The notes beneath the pieces were generated by a model. It was not told where the DNA came from. It did no database searches and worked only from the letters and a program-made list of their open reading frames with translations. This document shows, piece after piece, positions 1 to 7,787 of a DNA stretch of 64,000 bases. The translations under genes were made by a program, and so were the position numbers. Each line of letters begins with the position of its first letter. The first letter of the stretch is position 1. Source of the stretch: Flaviflagellibacter deserti (GTDB lineage: Bacteria; Pseudomonadota; Alphaproteobacteria; Rhizobiales; Methylopilaceae); assembly GCF_042652085.1 (NCBI RefSeq), contig NZ_JBHSJF010000005.1, positions 62,001-126,000 of the forward strand, in the 5' to 3' direction.

Positions 1-214
1 GAACGCCGCACGCTCCGCCTTCCTCGCATTTCCGGCTGCCGGGAGCCGACGAGATGGCGTTCGAGATCAGCCCGCCGATCGGGAAATAGGTTCCGGCCGT
101 CCCGCCGGTGCCGATCCGAAAGAACTTAATTTCCTGTGCAAAGCCGGTGGCGGCCGCGAGACTCCCCCCGATCAAGATCCCGATCGCCAGTCGGCGCGTC
201 GTCCGCATGTCCAT
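1..214 (-). CDS. TAXI family TRAP transporter solute-binding protein, N-terminal part
   Basis: Partial gene running off the left edge; only the first 71 codons are visible. The start ATG at 214 follows a GGGAGG ribosome site by five bases. Residues 1-26 form a signal peptide with an Arg-rich n-region and a hydrophobic core, and the mature protein begins near QEIKFFRIGTGG. The IGTGGTAGTYFPIGGLIS-like stretch is typical of TAXI (TRAP-associated extracytoplasmic immunogenic) receptors, which deliver ligands such as glutamate or other carboxylates to a TRAP permease. The permease, if linked, must lie left of the window. The ligand cannot be told from this fragment. Confidence 0.8.
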   Translation of the reverse strand, partial: MDMRTTRRLAIGILIGGSLAAATGFAQEIKFFRIGTGGTAGTYFPIGGLISNAISSAPGSRKCEEGGACGV

Positions 215-317
215 CTAATCCTCCCTGACGCAAACGCGAATTCTTGTTGTCCTGCAATGGTGGCACGAGCCCACTTGATCCGACAATGGGTATCGCCCCC
301 GCGGATCGAGGTGTCGG

Positions 318-782
318 TCAGGCTTCTCGCGATCCCATCGTCTCGATCAGATTGTCGCGCAGCCTCGAAACGGCCTTCTGCAGCCTGGCGAACTCCTCGA
401 CCGGCAGGCCCGTCTGCTTCACCAAAGTCATGTTCAGCCCCTGCTCGCGCAGGCGGCGGCCGGCCTCGGTCAGGCCGACGCGGACCACACGCTCGTCCTG
501 CGGATCGCGCCGGCGGGTGAGATAGCCCATCGTCTCCAGCTTCTTCAGGATGGGCGTCAGCGTGTTGGACTCGAGAAACAGCTTCTCGCCAAGCCCGCTC
601 ACCGTCTGGTCGTCCTGCTCCCAGAGCGCGACGATTGCGATGTACTGGGTGTAGGTCAGGCCGAGCTTGTCCAGGATCGGCTTGTAGGCGCGGCCATAGG
701 CCAGATTGGCCGAATAGACCGCAAAGCACAGGAAATCGGCGAGCTTCGGGCTCGGCGGACCGTCCGGGGCGGCGGGCTTCAT
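318..782 (-). CDS. ohrR: OhrR, MarR-family organic-peroxide-sensing repressor
   Basis: A 154-residue winged-helix MarR protein. The start at 782 is preferred over ATG 788 because GGAGAG sits six bases before it and would abut the earlier ATG. Near the N-terminus the LCFAVYSANLAYGRAYKP stretch carries Cys19, at the place of the peroxide-sensing cysteine of OhrR proteins. It is the only cysteine, so this looks like a one-Cys OhrR that would need an external thiol for inactivation. The wing motif RRRDPQDERVV lies around residues 92-102. It is divergent from ohr, and palindromes in the shared promoter suggest that it represses both genes. Confidence 0.9.
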   Translation of the reverse strand: MKPAAPDGPPSPKLADFLCFAVYSANLAYGRAYKPILDKLGLTYTQYIAIVALWEQDDQTVSGLGEKLFLESNTLTPILKKLETMGYLTRRRDPQDERVVRVGLTEAGRRLREQGLNMTLVKQTGLPVEEFARLQKAVSRLRDNLIETMGSREA

Positions 783-833
783 TCTCATCTCTCCAATGCG
801 AGACGTGGTCTTCTCATACCTACATATATCGCA

Positions 834-848
834 TCCGATTAAATCGGA
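834..848. promoter_or_regulatory. Candidate OhrR operator 1
   Basis: Inverted repeat TCCGATT-A-AATCGGA, with a GCA extension to the left (831-833), in the ohrR-ohr intergenic region close to the ohrR start. It shares the CGCATCCGA half-site with the sites at 884-906 and 1382-1406. Assignment to OhrR is inferred from position and repetition. Confidence 0.6.
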
Positions 849-883
849 AGATTGACATTCCTCGCATCCTCCTATTTATAACT

Positions 884-906
884 CGCATCCGAGTTAATCG
901 GTTGCG
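884..906. promoter_or_regulatory. Candidate OhrR operator 2
   Basis: Imperfect palindrome beginning CGCATCCGA and ending TCGGTTGCG, centred on the AT-rich step between ohrR and ohr and ending 22 bases before the ohr start. It is the same half-site as operators 1 and 3. A lone half-site CGCATCC also occurs at about 863-869. Confidence 0.6.
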
Positions 907-928
907 AATAAATAAGGAGAACCACATT

Positions 929-1345
929 ATGAGTCAGATCGAGAAGGTCCTTTACACCGGCAAGACCCATACCACGGGCGGCCGCGACGGCGCGGCCCGC
1001 AGCAGCGACGGAAACCTGGACGTGAAGCTGTCGCGATTTGGCTCCTCCGGTACCGGCACCAATCCCGAACAGCTGTTCGCCGCCGGCTGGTCGGCCTGCT
1101 TCATCGGCGCCATGGGGATCGAGGCCGGCAGACGGCAGATCACCCTGCCGCCGGATCTCGCGGTCGATGCGGAAGTCGACCTCGGTACTGGCAGCGGCGG
1201 CTATTTCCTGCAGGCCCGCCTCAATGTCAGCCTGCCGGGCATCGAGCGGGAGACCGCGCAAGCACTGGTCAATGCCGCCCACCAGACCTGCCCCTATTCC
1301 AAGGCCACGCGCGACAATATCGATGTCGAGATCAAGCTCGTCTGA
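929..1345 (+). CDS. ohr: Ohr/OsmC family organic hydroperoxide reductase
   Basis: A 138-residue thiol peroxidase that reduces organic hydroperoxides in the cytoplasm, normally recycled by lipoylated proteins. Catalytic features are present: Arg20 in THTTGGRDG, peroxidatic Cys57 in WSACFIGA and resolving Cys121 in HQTCPYSKA. Length matches the family. The ATG at 929 follows AAGGAG by eight bases; longer upstream in-frame starts would run through the operator region and are unlikely. It is divergent from ohrR and followed by a second OhrR-type operator ahead of the next gene. Confidence 0.95.
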   Translation: MSQIEKVLYTGKTHTTGGRDGAARSSDGNLDVKLSRFGSSGTGTNPEQLFAAGWSACFIGAMGIEAGRRQITLPPDLAVDAEVDLGTGSGGYFLQARLNVSLPGIERETAQALVNAAHQTCPYSKATRDNIDVEIKLV

Positions 1346-1381
1346 CTCACCTTGTCTCGCGACGTCGCCGACCTATTAAAC

Positions 1382-1406
1382 TCGGATGCGATAAAATCGC
1401 ATCCGA
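1382..1406. promoter_or_regulatory. Candidate OhrR operator 3, perfect 11-bp inverted repeat
   Basis: TCGGATGCGAT-AAA-ATCGCATCCGA, a perfect palindrome with a three-base centre, lies 19 bases before the P460-like gene. It is the cleanest of three copies of this motif and suggests the downstream genes (P460, hydrolase, DipZ) belong to the same peroxide regulon and have their own regulated promoter. Confidence 0.65.
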
Positions 1407-1425
1407 ACATCAAAACGGAGACACC

Positions 1426-1935
1426 ATGAACAGCCTGGCCAAGCTGGCGCTTCTCCTGGCAGGCCTTGCCGTGGTCATCACGTGCAGCGCTGAAGCCTTT
1501 ACCGAGTCCGCGCCGCAGAACGCCTCGCCGATATTTGGAGTGACGATTCCCGACGGCTATCGGCAATGGGAACTAGTCGCCCCCGCCCAGGAAGGCGAGC
1601 CGTTGAACGAGCTTCGCGCGGTGCTCGGCAATCCGATCGCGCTCAAGGCCTATCGGGAAGGCACGCTTCCATTCCCCGACGGCACAGTGCTCGCCAAGCT
1701 TGCCTGGAAGCACGTCCAGTCGCCGGAATTCGAACCCGCTTCGATACCCGGCGCCGCCACCACGCTGCAGATCATGGTCAAGGACTCGAAGAAATACGCG
1801 GCGACGGGCGGCTGGGGTTTCGGCCGGTTCGTCAACGGAAAACCGGTCGACGAGGCCCAGCACGAGACCTGCTTCGCCTGCCACGAAGCCCGGGTGAAGA
1901 ACCACGATTTCGTTTTCACCCGGCTCGCTCCCTGA
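1426..1935 (+). CDS. Cytochrome P460 family secreted c-type haem protein
   Basis: A 169-residue exported protein with a signal peptide (residues 1-24, MNSLAKLALLLAGLAVV core). The P460-like body includes GYRQWELVAP near the start, ends in GGWGFGRFVNGKP, and carries a single haem-binding CFACH at residues 149-153. The family includes the N-terminal half of nitrogen-oxide-converting P460 enzymes, but most members, like this one, have no proven substrate. It probably acts in the periplasm with the redox genes that follow. ACGGAGACACC before the ATG is a good ribosome site. Confidence 0.8.
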   Translation: MNSLAKLALLLAGLAVVITCSAEAFTESAPQNASPIFGVTIPDGYRQWELVAPAQEGEPLNELRAVLGNPIALKAYREGTLPFPDGTVLAKLAWKHVQSPEFEPASIPGAATTLQIMVKDSKKYAATGGWGFGRFVNGKPVDEAQHETCFACHEARVKNHDFVFTRLAP

Positions 1936-2027
1936 GGATCGAAAGACGCCTCTTTCAGCGCACCGCCGCGTATCTGCATACGCCGGGCCGCCTGAGGACA
2001 GCCATCCCGATTGAGAAAGGACCCACG

Positions 2028-3074
2028 ATGTCAGACGCGTTCAACCCCCAGCGCCGCCGCTTCTTCGGCACCGCCGCCGCGACCATCGCCGCAGCCCAGT
2101 TCGGCATGGCCGGTCTGGCCAGCGCACAGGGTGCAAAGCCTACGGATCTGCCCGCCGTCAACCCCGGGACGAACACCTCGTTCGGCTCCCTCAAGCAGAT
2201 CCATGCCGGCGTCCTCAACGTCGGATATGCCGAAGCCGGTCCGGCCGACGGTCCTCCGGTCATCCTCCTGCATGGCTGGCCCTACGACATCCATGCCTTC
2301 GTCGATGTCGCGCCGCTGCTCGCATCGAAAGGTTATCGCGTGATCGTGCCCTATCTGCGCGGCTACGGAACGACCCGCTTCCTGTCGGGCGACACACCCC
2401 GCAACGGCCAGCAATCGGTCGTCGCGGTCGACGTCATTGCGCTGATGGACGCGCTCAGGATCGAGAAGGCGGTCATCGCCGGCTTCGACTGGGGCGCGCG
2501 GACGGCCTGCATCGTCGCGGCGCTCTGGCCGGAGCGCTGCAAGGCACTGGTCTCGGTCAGCGGCTATCTCATCGGCAGCCAGGAGGCCGGCAAGAAGCCG
2601 CTCCCGCCCAAGGCAGAACTGCAGTGGTGGTATCAGTACTATTTCGCCACCGAGCGCGGACGCGAGGGCTACGCCGCCAACCGGCACGATTTCTCGAAGC
2701 TGATCTGGCAGATCGCCTCGCCGAAGTGGAATTTCGACGACGCGACCTACGACCGCTCCGCCCACTCCTTCGACAATCCGGACCATGTCGACATCGTGAT
2801 CCACAATTACCGCTGGCGGCTCGGCCTGGCCGAGGGCGAGGCGAAATACGACGATCTCGAAAGGAAGCTCGCCGCCTTCCCGGTCATCACGGTCCCGACG
2901 ATCACGATGGAAGGCGACGCCAACGGCGCGCCGCATCCCGATCCGGCCGCCTACGCGAAGAAGTTCTCGGGCAAATACGCGCATCGGCTGATCGACGGCG
3001 GCACCGGCCACAACCTGCCGCAGGAAGCGCCGCAGGCCTTCGCCCAGGCGGTCGTCGACGTCGACGGCTTCTGA
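2028..3074 (+). CDS. Tat-exported epoxide-hydrolase-like alpha/beta hydrolase
   Basis: A 348-residue protein with a twin-arginine signal (RRRFFG at 9-14, then an Ala-rich core ending near residue 34). The alpha/beta fold shows the oxyanion motif HGWP at 82-85 and the nucleophile elbow GFDWGA with Asp154 in place of Ser, as in epoxide hydrolases and haloalkane dehalogenases. A late GTGHNLPQEAP supplies the catalytic His. The start at 2028 is chosen because it begins directly with the Tat signal after GAGAAAGGACCC. It lies 92 bases after the P460-like gene in the same operon. The natural substrate is unknown. Confidence 0.8.
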   Translation: MSDAFNPQRRRFFGTAAATIAAAQFGMAGLASAQGAKPTDLPAVNPGTNTSFGSLKQIHAGVLNVGYAEAGPADGPPVILLHGWPYDIHAFVDVAPLLASKGYRVIVPYLRGYGTTRFLSGDTPRNGQQSVVAVDVIALMDALRIEKAVIAGFDWGARTACIVAALWPERCKALVSVSGYLIGSQEAGKKPLPPKAELQWWYQYYFATERGREGYAANRHDFSKLIWQIASPKWNFDDATYDRSAHSFDNPDHVDIVIHNYRWRLGLAEGEAKYDDLERKLAAFPVITVPTITMEGDANGAPHPDPAAYAKKFSGKYAHRLIDGGTGHNLPQEAPQAFAQAVVDVDGF

Positions 3075-3135
3075 CAGGCCCCAAAACCAGACCATTCGTA
3101 ACGAACCGCACCGGTTCTTCGGTGAAGGAAAAGCC

Positions 3136-4869
3136 ATGACCCTGTTCCTGTTGTCCTATCTGGCCGGCATCCTGACGATCCTCAGTCCGTGCATCTGGCC
3201 CGTTCTGCCCTTCGTCCTCGCACGGTCGGACCGGCCCTTCCGCCAGGGCCTCCTGCCGCTGCTGGCCGGAATGGCGCTCACCTTCGCATTCGTCGCCAGC
3301 CTCGGCGCAATCGCGGGCGGATGGGCGGTCGCGGCCAACCAGTACGCCCGCATCGCTGCCGTCATCCTGCTCGGCCTGTTCGGCGCGGGCCTCCTGTTCC
3401 CCACCCTGTCGGAACGGCTGACCCGTCCGCTCGTCTCGCTCGGCGCGCGGATCGCGGGCGCAGCGGAACGCCGGAGAAGCGAGGGCTCGGACGTTTGGCC
3501 GAGCATGCTCCTCGGCGTCGCCACGGGCCTACTTTGGGCGCCGTGCGCCGGCCCGGTGCTGGCGCTGATCCTGACCGGCGCGGCGCTGCTCGGTCCGAAC
3601 TCGCAGAGCTTCCTGCTTCTGCTGGCCTATGCCGGCGGCGCGGCGACGTCGCTGTCGCTCGCCTTCGTGGCCGGCGGCCGCCTGTTCGCCGTGCTGAAGC
3701 GCGGCCTCGGGTTCGGCGACGGACTTCGCCGGGTCGCGGGTGCGCTGGTCCTGGCCTCCGTCGTCGTGGTCGGTCTGGGCCTCGACGCCAGCCTGCTCGC
3801 GCCGCTTTCGGCCAATGGCACGACGCGCATCGAGCAGAAGCTGCTCGACCTGCGGGGCACGTCGCCGGCAGCCGGGACGCGCCGGGCCTCCATGGCGGCG
3901 AGCCTGCCCATCGAAGGCGTCCTGCCCTCGCTCTCAGGCGCGAAGGAATGGCTGAACTCGCCGCCGCTCGCTCCCGAGGCGCTGCGCGGCAAGGTCGTCC
4001 TCGTGAATTTCTGGACCTATTCCTGCATCAACTGCCTGCGCACGCTGCCTTACGTCCGCGCATGGGCGGAGAAGTACAGGGATCAGGGGCTGGTTGTCGT
4101 CGGCGTCCATACGCCGGAATTCGCCTTCGAGAAGAGCGTCCCGAACGTGCTGAAGGCGACGAAGGATCTCGGCGTCGGCTATCCGGTCGCGATCGACAAC
4201 GACTTCTCCGTCTGGCGCGCCTTCGACAACAGCTATTGGCCGGCGCTCTATTTCGTCGATGCCGAAGGCCAAATCCGGCACCACCAGTTCGGCGAAGGCA
4301 ATTACGACGTTTCCGAACGCGTCATCCAGGCGCTTCTGGCCGAAGCCGGCAATCGCACTGCGCCCGTCATGCCGACTGCCCTGCCCGCCTCAGGCACTCA
4401 GGCGCCGGCGGACCCAGTCAATCTGCGCTCCGGCGAGACCTATCTCGGATACCGGAACGCGGCGAATTTCGTCCCGTCTGGAGGTCTGGTTCGCGACAGG
4501 AGCGCGGCCTATCGCCCGGCCTCCCACCTGCTGAACGAGTGGAGTCTGGATGGGAAATGGACCGTGCGCGGCGAGAGTGCGGAGCTCGACGCGCCGGGCG
4601 GCGTGATCGGCCACCGCTTCCACGCCCGCGATCTGCATCTCGTCCTCGGCTCGAAGACGGACGGCATGCCGGTCCGCTTCCGCGTCACGCTCGACGGCAA
4701 GCCGCCGGGTGACGACCGGGGCAGCGACGTCGACGCCGCTGGCCTGGGCGTGGTCACGGACCACCGGCTCTACCAGCTCGTCCGCCAGTCCGGCCCGGTC
4801 GCCGACCGCGAGTTCAGGATCGAGTTCCTCGATCCCGGCGTTCAGGCGTACGCCTTCACCTTCGGCTGA
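3136..4869 (+). CDS. DipZ-like fusion: CcdA-type membrane domain, thioredoxin domain and C-terminal beta domain
   Basis: A 577-residue thiol-disulfide transporter. Residues 1-230 are a CcdA/DsbD-type membrane domain with paired cysteines at Cys19 (LSPCIWP) and Cys137 (WAPCAGP). A linker leads to a TlpA-like thioredoxin domain with C297-I-N-C300 inside NFWTYSCINCLR. The last roughly 140 residues are the beta domain found in mycobacterial DipZ-like proteins. It would carry electrons from cytoplasmic thioredoxin to periplasmic partners. As last gene of the ohr-type redox cluster it may serve the P460-like protein or repair oxidised thiols. Confidence 0.87.
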   Translation: MTLFLLSYLAGILTILSPCIWPVLPFVLARSDRPFRQGLLPLLAGMALTFAFVASLGAIAGGWAVAANQYARIAAVILLGLFGAGLLFPTLSERLTRPLVSLGARIAGAAERRRSEGSDVWPSMLLGVATGLLWAPCAGPVLALILTGAALLGPNSQSFLLLLAYAGGAATSLSLAFVAGGRLFAVLKRGLGFGDGLRRVAGALVLASVVVVGLGLDASLLAPLSANGTTRIEQKLLDLRGTSPAAGTRRASMAASLPIEGVLPSLSGAKEWLNSPPLAPEALRGKVVLVNFWTYSCINCLRTLPYVRAWAEKYRDQGLVVVGVHTPEFAFEKSVPNVLKATKDLGVGYPVAIDNDFSVWRAFDNSYWPALYFVDAEGQIRHHQFGEGNYDVSERVIQALLAEAGNRTAPVMPTALPASGTQAPADPVNLRSGETYLGYRNAANFVPSGGLVRDRSAAYRPASHLLNEWSLDGKWTVRGESAELDAPGGVIGHRFHARDLHLVLGSKTDGMPVRFRVTLDGKPPGDDRGSDVDAAGLGVVTDHRLYQLVRQSGPVADREFRIEFLDPGVQAYAFTFG

Positions 4870-4875
4870 GCGCGC

Positions 4876-5094
4876 TCAGTATTCGCCGTGCGGTTCGCCC
4901 GGCTCGCTGAATTCCCGTCTGGCCGCATCCATGGGCAGACGGTCGGAATAGACCGGCAAGTAGGACGCGGGGATGGGCTTGGCTTCCGCCTTCGCCCGCA
5001 CGCCGTGGTCCTTGTACAAATCGCCCGCCGTGGCGATCGTGGCGCAGAGCGCCAGCAAGCCGACGGCGATCACGGATACATGGTTCGCTTCCAT
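4876..5094 (-). CDS. Small secreted protein of unknown function
   Basis: A 72-residue protein starting at ATG 5094 behind AAGGAGATCGCG. Residues 1-20 (MEANHVSVIAVGLLALCATI) look like a signal peptide, and the mature part is charged and proline-rich with DLYKDHGVRAKAEAKP. No family is recognised. It converges on the DipZ-like gene, with only six bases between the two ends. An upstream in-frame start would add 16 residues without a ribosome site. Confidence 0.55.
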   Translation of the reverse strand: MEANHVSVIAVGLLALCATIATAGDLYKDHGVRAKAEAKPIPASYLPVYSDRLPMDAARREFSEPGEPHGEY

Positions 5095-5393
5095 CGCGAT
5101 CTCCTTTTCGGATGATGCGACCCTAGTCGGCGTTCGTCGCAATCATTCGCCGGCGAGCGCCTGAACGGTAATCCATTGTACCCGTCCGGCCGGTGGCGAC
5201 ACTTTGTTACGATCGCGTCGCGCCGATCCGATAAGCGCTTGCGCCGCCTGACCGAAAAAGCCGGCGGCCGTCTCCCTCGACGCCGCCACCTATCCGGATA
5301 CCATACGAAAGTGTAAGCGCCTCACTCGCATGGATACTGGCACGGCGACCGCAAGAACCTGATCTTGCGCACGAATTTCACCGAGGAGCAGTC
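5095..5393. other. Intergenic stretch, no gene seen
   Basis: About 300 bases between a small secreted protein (minus strand) and a hydrolase (plus strand). It should hold both divergent promoters. Apart from GAGGAG ahead of the ATG at 5394 I see no recognisable operator, RNA or repeat. Confidence 0.5.
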
Positions 5394-6230
5394 ATGAGCA
5401 CGATCACGACCAAGGACGGCATCCAGATTTTCTACAAGGACTGGGGTCCGAAGGACGCGCAGCCCATCGTCTTCCATCACGGCTGGCCGCTCAGCGCCGA
5501 CGACTGGGACAATCAGATGCTGTTCTTCCTGTCGAAGGGCTACCGCGTCGTCGCCCATGACCGTCGCGGCCACGGCCGCTCGACTCAGGTGTGGGACGGC
5601 CACGACATGGACCATTACGCCGCCGACGCGGCCGTTGTGGTCGAGCATCTCGACCTGAAGAACACGATCCATATCGGCCATTCGACCGGCGGCGGCGAGG
5701 TCGCGCGCTACGTCGCCCGCCACGGCCAGCCGCAGGGCCGCGTCGCCAAGATCGTCCTCGTCGCCGCGGTGCCGCCGATCATGCTCAAGACGGAAGCCAA
5801 TCCGGGCGGCCTGCCGATCGAGGTGTTCGACGGCCTCCGCAAGGCGCTCGCCGACAACCGCGCGCAGTTCTACCTCGATCTGCCGACCGGCCCGTTCTAC
5901 GGCTTCAACCGCGACGGCGTCACCGCGATCCCGGGCGTGATCCAGAACTGGTGGCGGCAGGGCATGATCGGCGGCGCCAAGGCGCACTACGACGGCATCA
6001 AGGCCTTCTCCGAGACCGACTTCACCGAGGACCTGAAGATCATCGACGTGCCGGCGCTCGTCCTGCACGGCACCGACGACCAGATCGTCCCCTACGCCGA
6101 TGCCGGCCCGCTCTCGGCCAAGCTGCTGAAGAACGGCACGCTGAAGTCCTATGAGGGCTATCCGCACGGCATGCTGACGACCCATCCCGACGTGCTCAAC
6201 GCCGACATCCTCGCCTTCATCAAAGGTTGA
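5394..6230 (+). CDS. Alpha/beta hydrolase of the non-haem chloroperoxidase type
   Basis: A 278-residue cytoplasmic protein matching the cofactor-free haloperoxidase/esterase group in length and motifs: HHGWPLSADDWD at 28-39, nucleophile Ser97 in GHSTGGGE, acid in LHGTDDQIVP and His in YPHGMLTTHP. These enzymes hydrolyse esters and can make peracids from carboxylic acids and peroxide, so the neighbourhood of the peroxide cluster is suggestive but not proof of a link. There is no signal peptide. A GAGGAG site lies five bases before the ATG. Confidence 0.85.
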   Translation: MSTITTKDGIQIFYKDWGPKDAQPIVFHHGWPLSADDWDNQMLFFLSKGYRVVAHDRRGHGRSTQVWDGHDMDHYAADAAVVVEHLDLKNTIHIGHSTGGGEVARYVARHGQPQGRVAKIVLVAAVPPIMLKTEANPGGLPIEVFDGLRKALADNRAQFYLDLPTGPFYGFNRDGVTAIPGVIQNWWRQGMIGGAKAHYDGIKAFSETDFTEDLKIIDVPALVLHGTDDQIVPYADAGPLSAKLLKNGTLKSYEGYPHGMLTTHPDVLNADILAFIKG

Positions 6231-6412
6231 GCCATCCAGCCGGAGGCGCGGGCAAATGTCCGCGCCTCCGGACCATCGACGAAAGGCGGGCAGTTCCACC
6301 TGCCCCGGCCATACCTTCGGATGGTCCAAGAAAAATCCGATCGACCTAACTCAGTCTTCAAAGCCCGCGCATGGCCCGCACGGCTGAACACCGACGTTCC
6401 GGAGACTTGAAA

Positions 6413-6757
6413 ATGGTTCGGCTTTCGATCCTCGCTCTCGCGCTCATGGCGGCGAGCCCCGCTTTTGCCGCGAGCGACATACCCCGCCTCGACATCCAGA
6501 AGACCTGCCACAACGAAGCCAGGCAGGACGCGGCGGACTATTCCATCACCGGCTGCGTCGGCGACGAGAACAAGTCCCGCGTCGATCTCGAGAAGCAATG
6601 GCCCACCTTCAGCGCCGCCTCCCGCCAGTTCTGCACCGAGGAGTCGGGCTCCGGATGGGATCCGTCCTATGTCGAACTGTTGACCTGCCTGCAGATGCAC
6701 GACGCGGCCGCCGCGCCGCAAGCGCGCACGCCGCGTATCGGCCGGATGAGCTACTAA
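6413..6757 (+). CDS. Small secreted cysteine-containing protein
   Basis: A 114-residue protein with a clear signal peptide (MVRLSILALALMAASPAFAA). The mature part has four cysteines (TCHNEA, GCVGDE, FCTEE, LTCLQ), consistent with two disulfides in the periplasm. The start at 6413 follows GGAGACTTGAAA; the longer in-frame start at 6371 would disrupt the signal peptide. The LTCLQMHD ending resembles many small rhizobial secreted proteins, but I recognise no named domain. Confidence 0.7.
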   Translation: MVRLSILALALMAASPAFAASDIPRLDIQKTCHNEARQDAADYSITGCVGDENKSRVDLEKQWPTFSAASRQFCTEESGSGWDPSYVELLTCLQMHDAAAAPQARTPRIGRMSY

Positions 6758-6805
6758 CCGCTTTGCGGCCATCTTTTTTACGGAGGTGGGTCGCAGCCCT
6801 GTCGG

Positions 6806-7504
6806 CTATCCCGGTTCAGTGTCCCGGTTGAGGTCCGCCAGTTGTTGGGACGACTTGCGTTCGACTTCGCGCTCGATCGTGTCCAGCGTCTGGGCCAGGT
6901 GCAGTTCGGTCTTCAGCGAAACGCCCTCGCGGTCGCGAACCCGGTAGAGCGCGAGAAGCTCTGCATGGTCGCGGTTGTTCATCTCGATGATTTCCGGCCG
7001 CGCAAACATCGACAGCACGACATAGGGCGAAGCCGCGTGCGCGAGTGTGTAGACGATCCCGGAAAGACGTCCGTCCTGCGTCTCGCCCCCGGTCAGCGTC
7101 GCGTGGAATTCCTCGTTCAGGCTTGCCCAGGTCTCCGGCGAGGTGTTCGCGCACATCCGTCGATGAAGCGCTTCCGCCCTGGCGATCTGCTCGTCGGTCA
7201 CGTTGTCGAAGGTCCGTTCGGCCAGCAGCGGTTCGAGGCGCACGCGCATCTGGTAGATTTCCTGCACGTCGCTGAGCGTGAGCCCGCGCACGACGGCTCC
7301 CCGATGCGCATCGAGCGAGATAAGCCCCTCGGCGAGGAGATCACGAAACGCCTCCCGCACCGGCGTCGTGCTCACATCGAGCCTCGCCGCGACCTCCTCC
7401 TGTCTCAGCCGCGAGCCGGGCTGATGGCGCCCCTGCAGGATCTCCCGCCTGAGAGTTCCGACTACGTACTGGCGCGCCGTTCTGGGCCTTTCCCGAACCT
7501 TCAT
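6806..7504 (-). CDS. GntR family regulator, FCD type
   Basis: A 232-residue regulator with an N-terminal winged helix (REILQGRHQPGSRLRQEEVA, then STTPVREAFRDL) and an all-helical FCD ligand domain (EIYQMRVRLEPLLAE, LNEEFHATL, MNNRDHAELLAL). FCD domains bind small carboxylates and metal ions. ATG 7504 follows GTGGGGAG; an in-frame start at 7561 would add 19 residues with a poorer site. It is divergent from the ABC-amidase operon at 7788 and is the obvious candidate regulator of it, acting through the palindrome at 7608-7622. Confidence 0.85.
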   Translation of the reverse strand: MKVRERPRTARQYVVGTLRREILQGRHQPGSRLRQEEVAARLDVSTTPVREAFRDLLAEGLISLDAHRGAVVRGLTLSDVQEIYQMRVRLEPLLAERTFDNVTDEQIARAEALHRRMCANTSPETWASLNEEFHATLTGGETQDGRLSGIVYTLAHAASPYVVLSMFARPEIIEMNNRDHAELLALYRVRDREGVSLKTELHLAQTLDTIEREVERKSSQQLADLNRDTEPG

Positions 7505-7607
7505 CGCTCCCCACTGCCCCCTGCCGATTCCGATCGGCGGCAAGATCATAAAGCGCGTCATAGGGGGAAGGAAATCCCACTTCCGACGGCAATCCGTGCC
7601 GAGAATC

Positions 7608-7622
7608 TATGCATTGTGCATA
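7608..7622. promoter_or_regulatory. Candidate GntR operator TATGCA-TTG-TGCATA
   Basis: Perfect six-base inverted repeat with a three-base centre, in the 283-base divergent region between the GntR gene and the ABC operon. It is followed by AT-rich sequence (ATATACAAACTTTG) suited to a promoter. Size and symmetry fit FCD-type GntR operators. The assignment is by position only. Confidence 0.5.
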
Positions 7623-7787
7623 ATATACAAACTTTGATTTTGTGTCAGTTGAGCCTCAAAAGCGACAGGCCAGCAGCTCCGCCATACGTCACAAGCCATT
7701 GATTTTAGGCGTATAATTTCAACGGATTGAGCCAGGTCAAAAGCTGGCACGGACATTGCGTTTTATCCTGAAAACGGGGGGACGCGA

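Noticed and set aside
2031..3137. A 368-residue minus-strand open frame opposite the exported hydrolase
   Set aside because: Composition is Arg/Asp/Val-rich antisense shadow; the plus-strand frame carries a Tat signal and all catalytic motifs.
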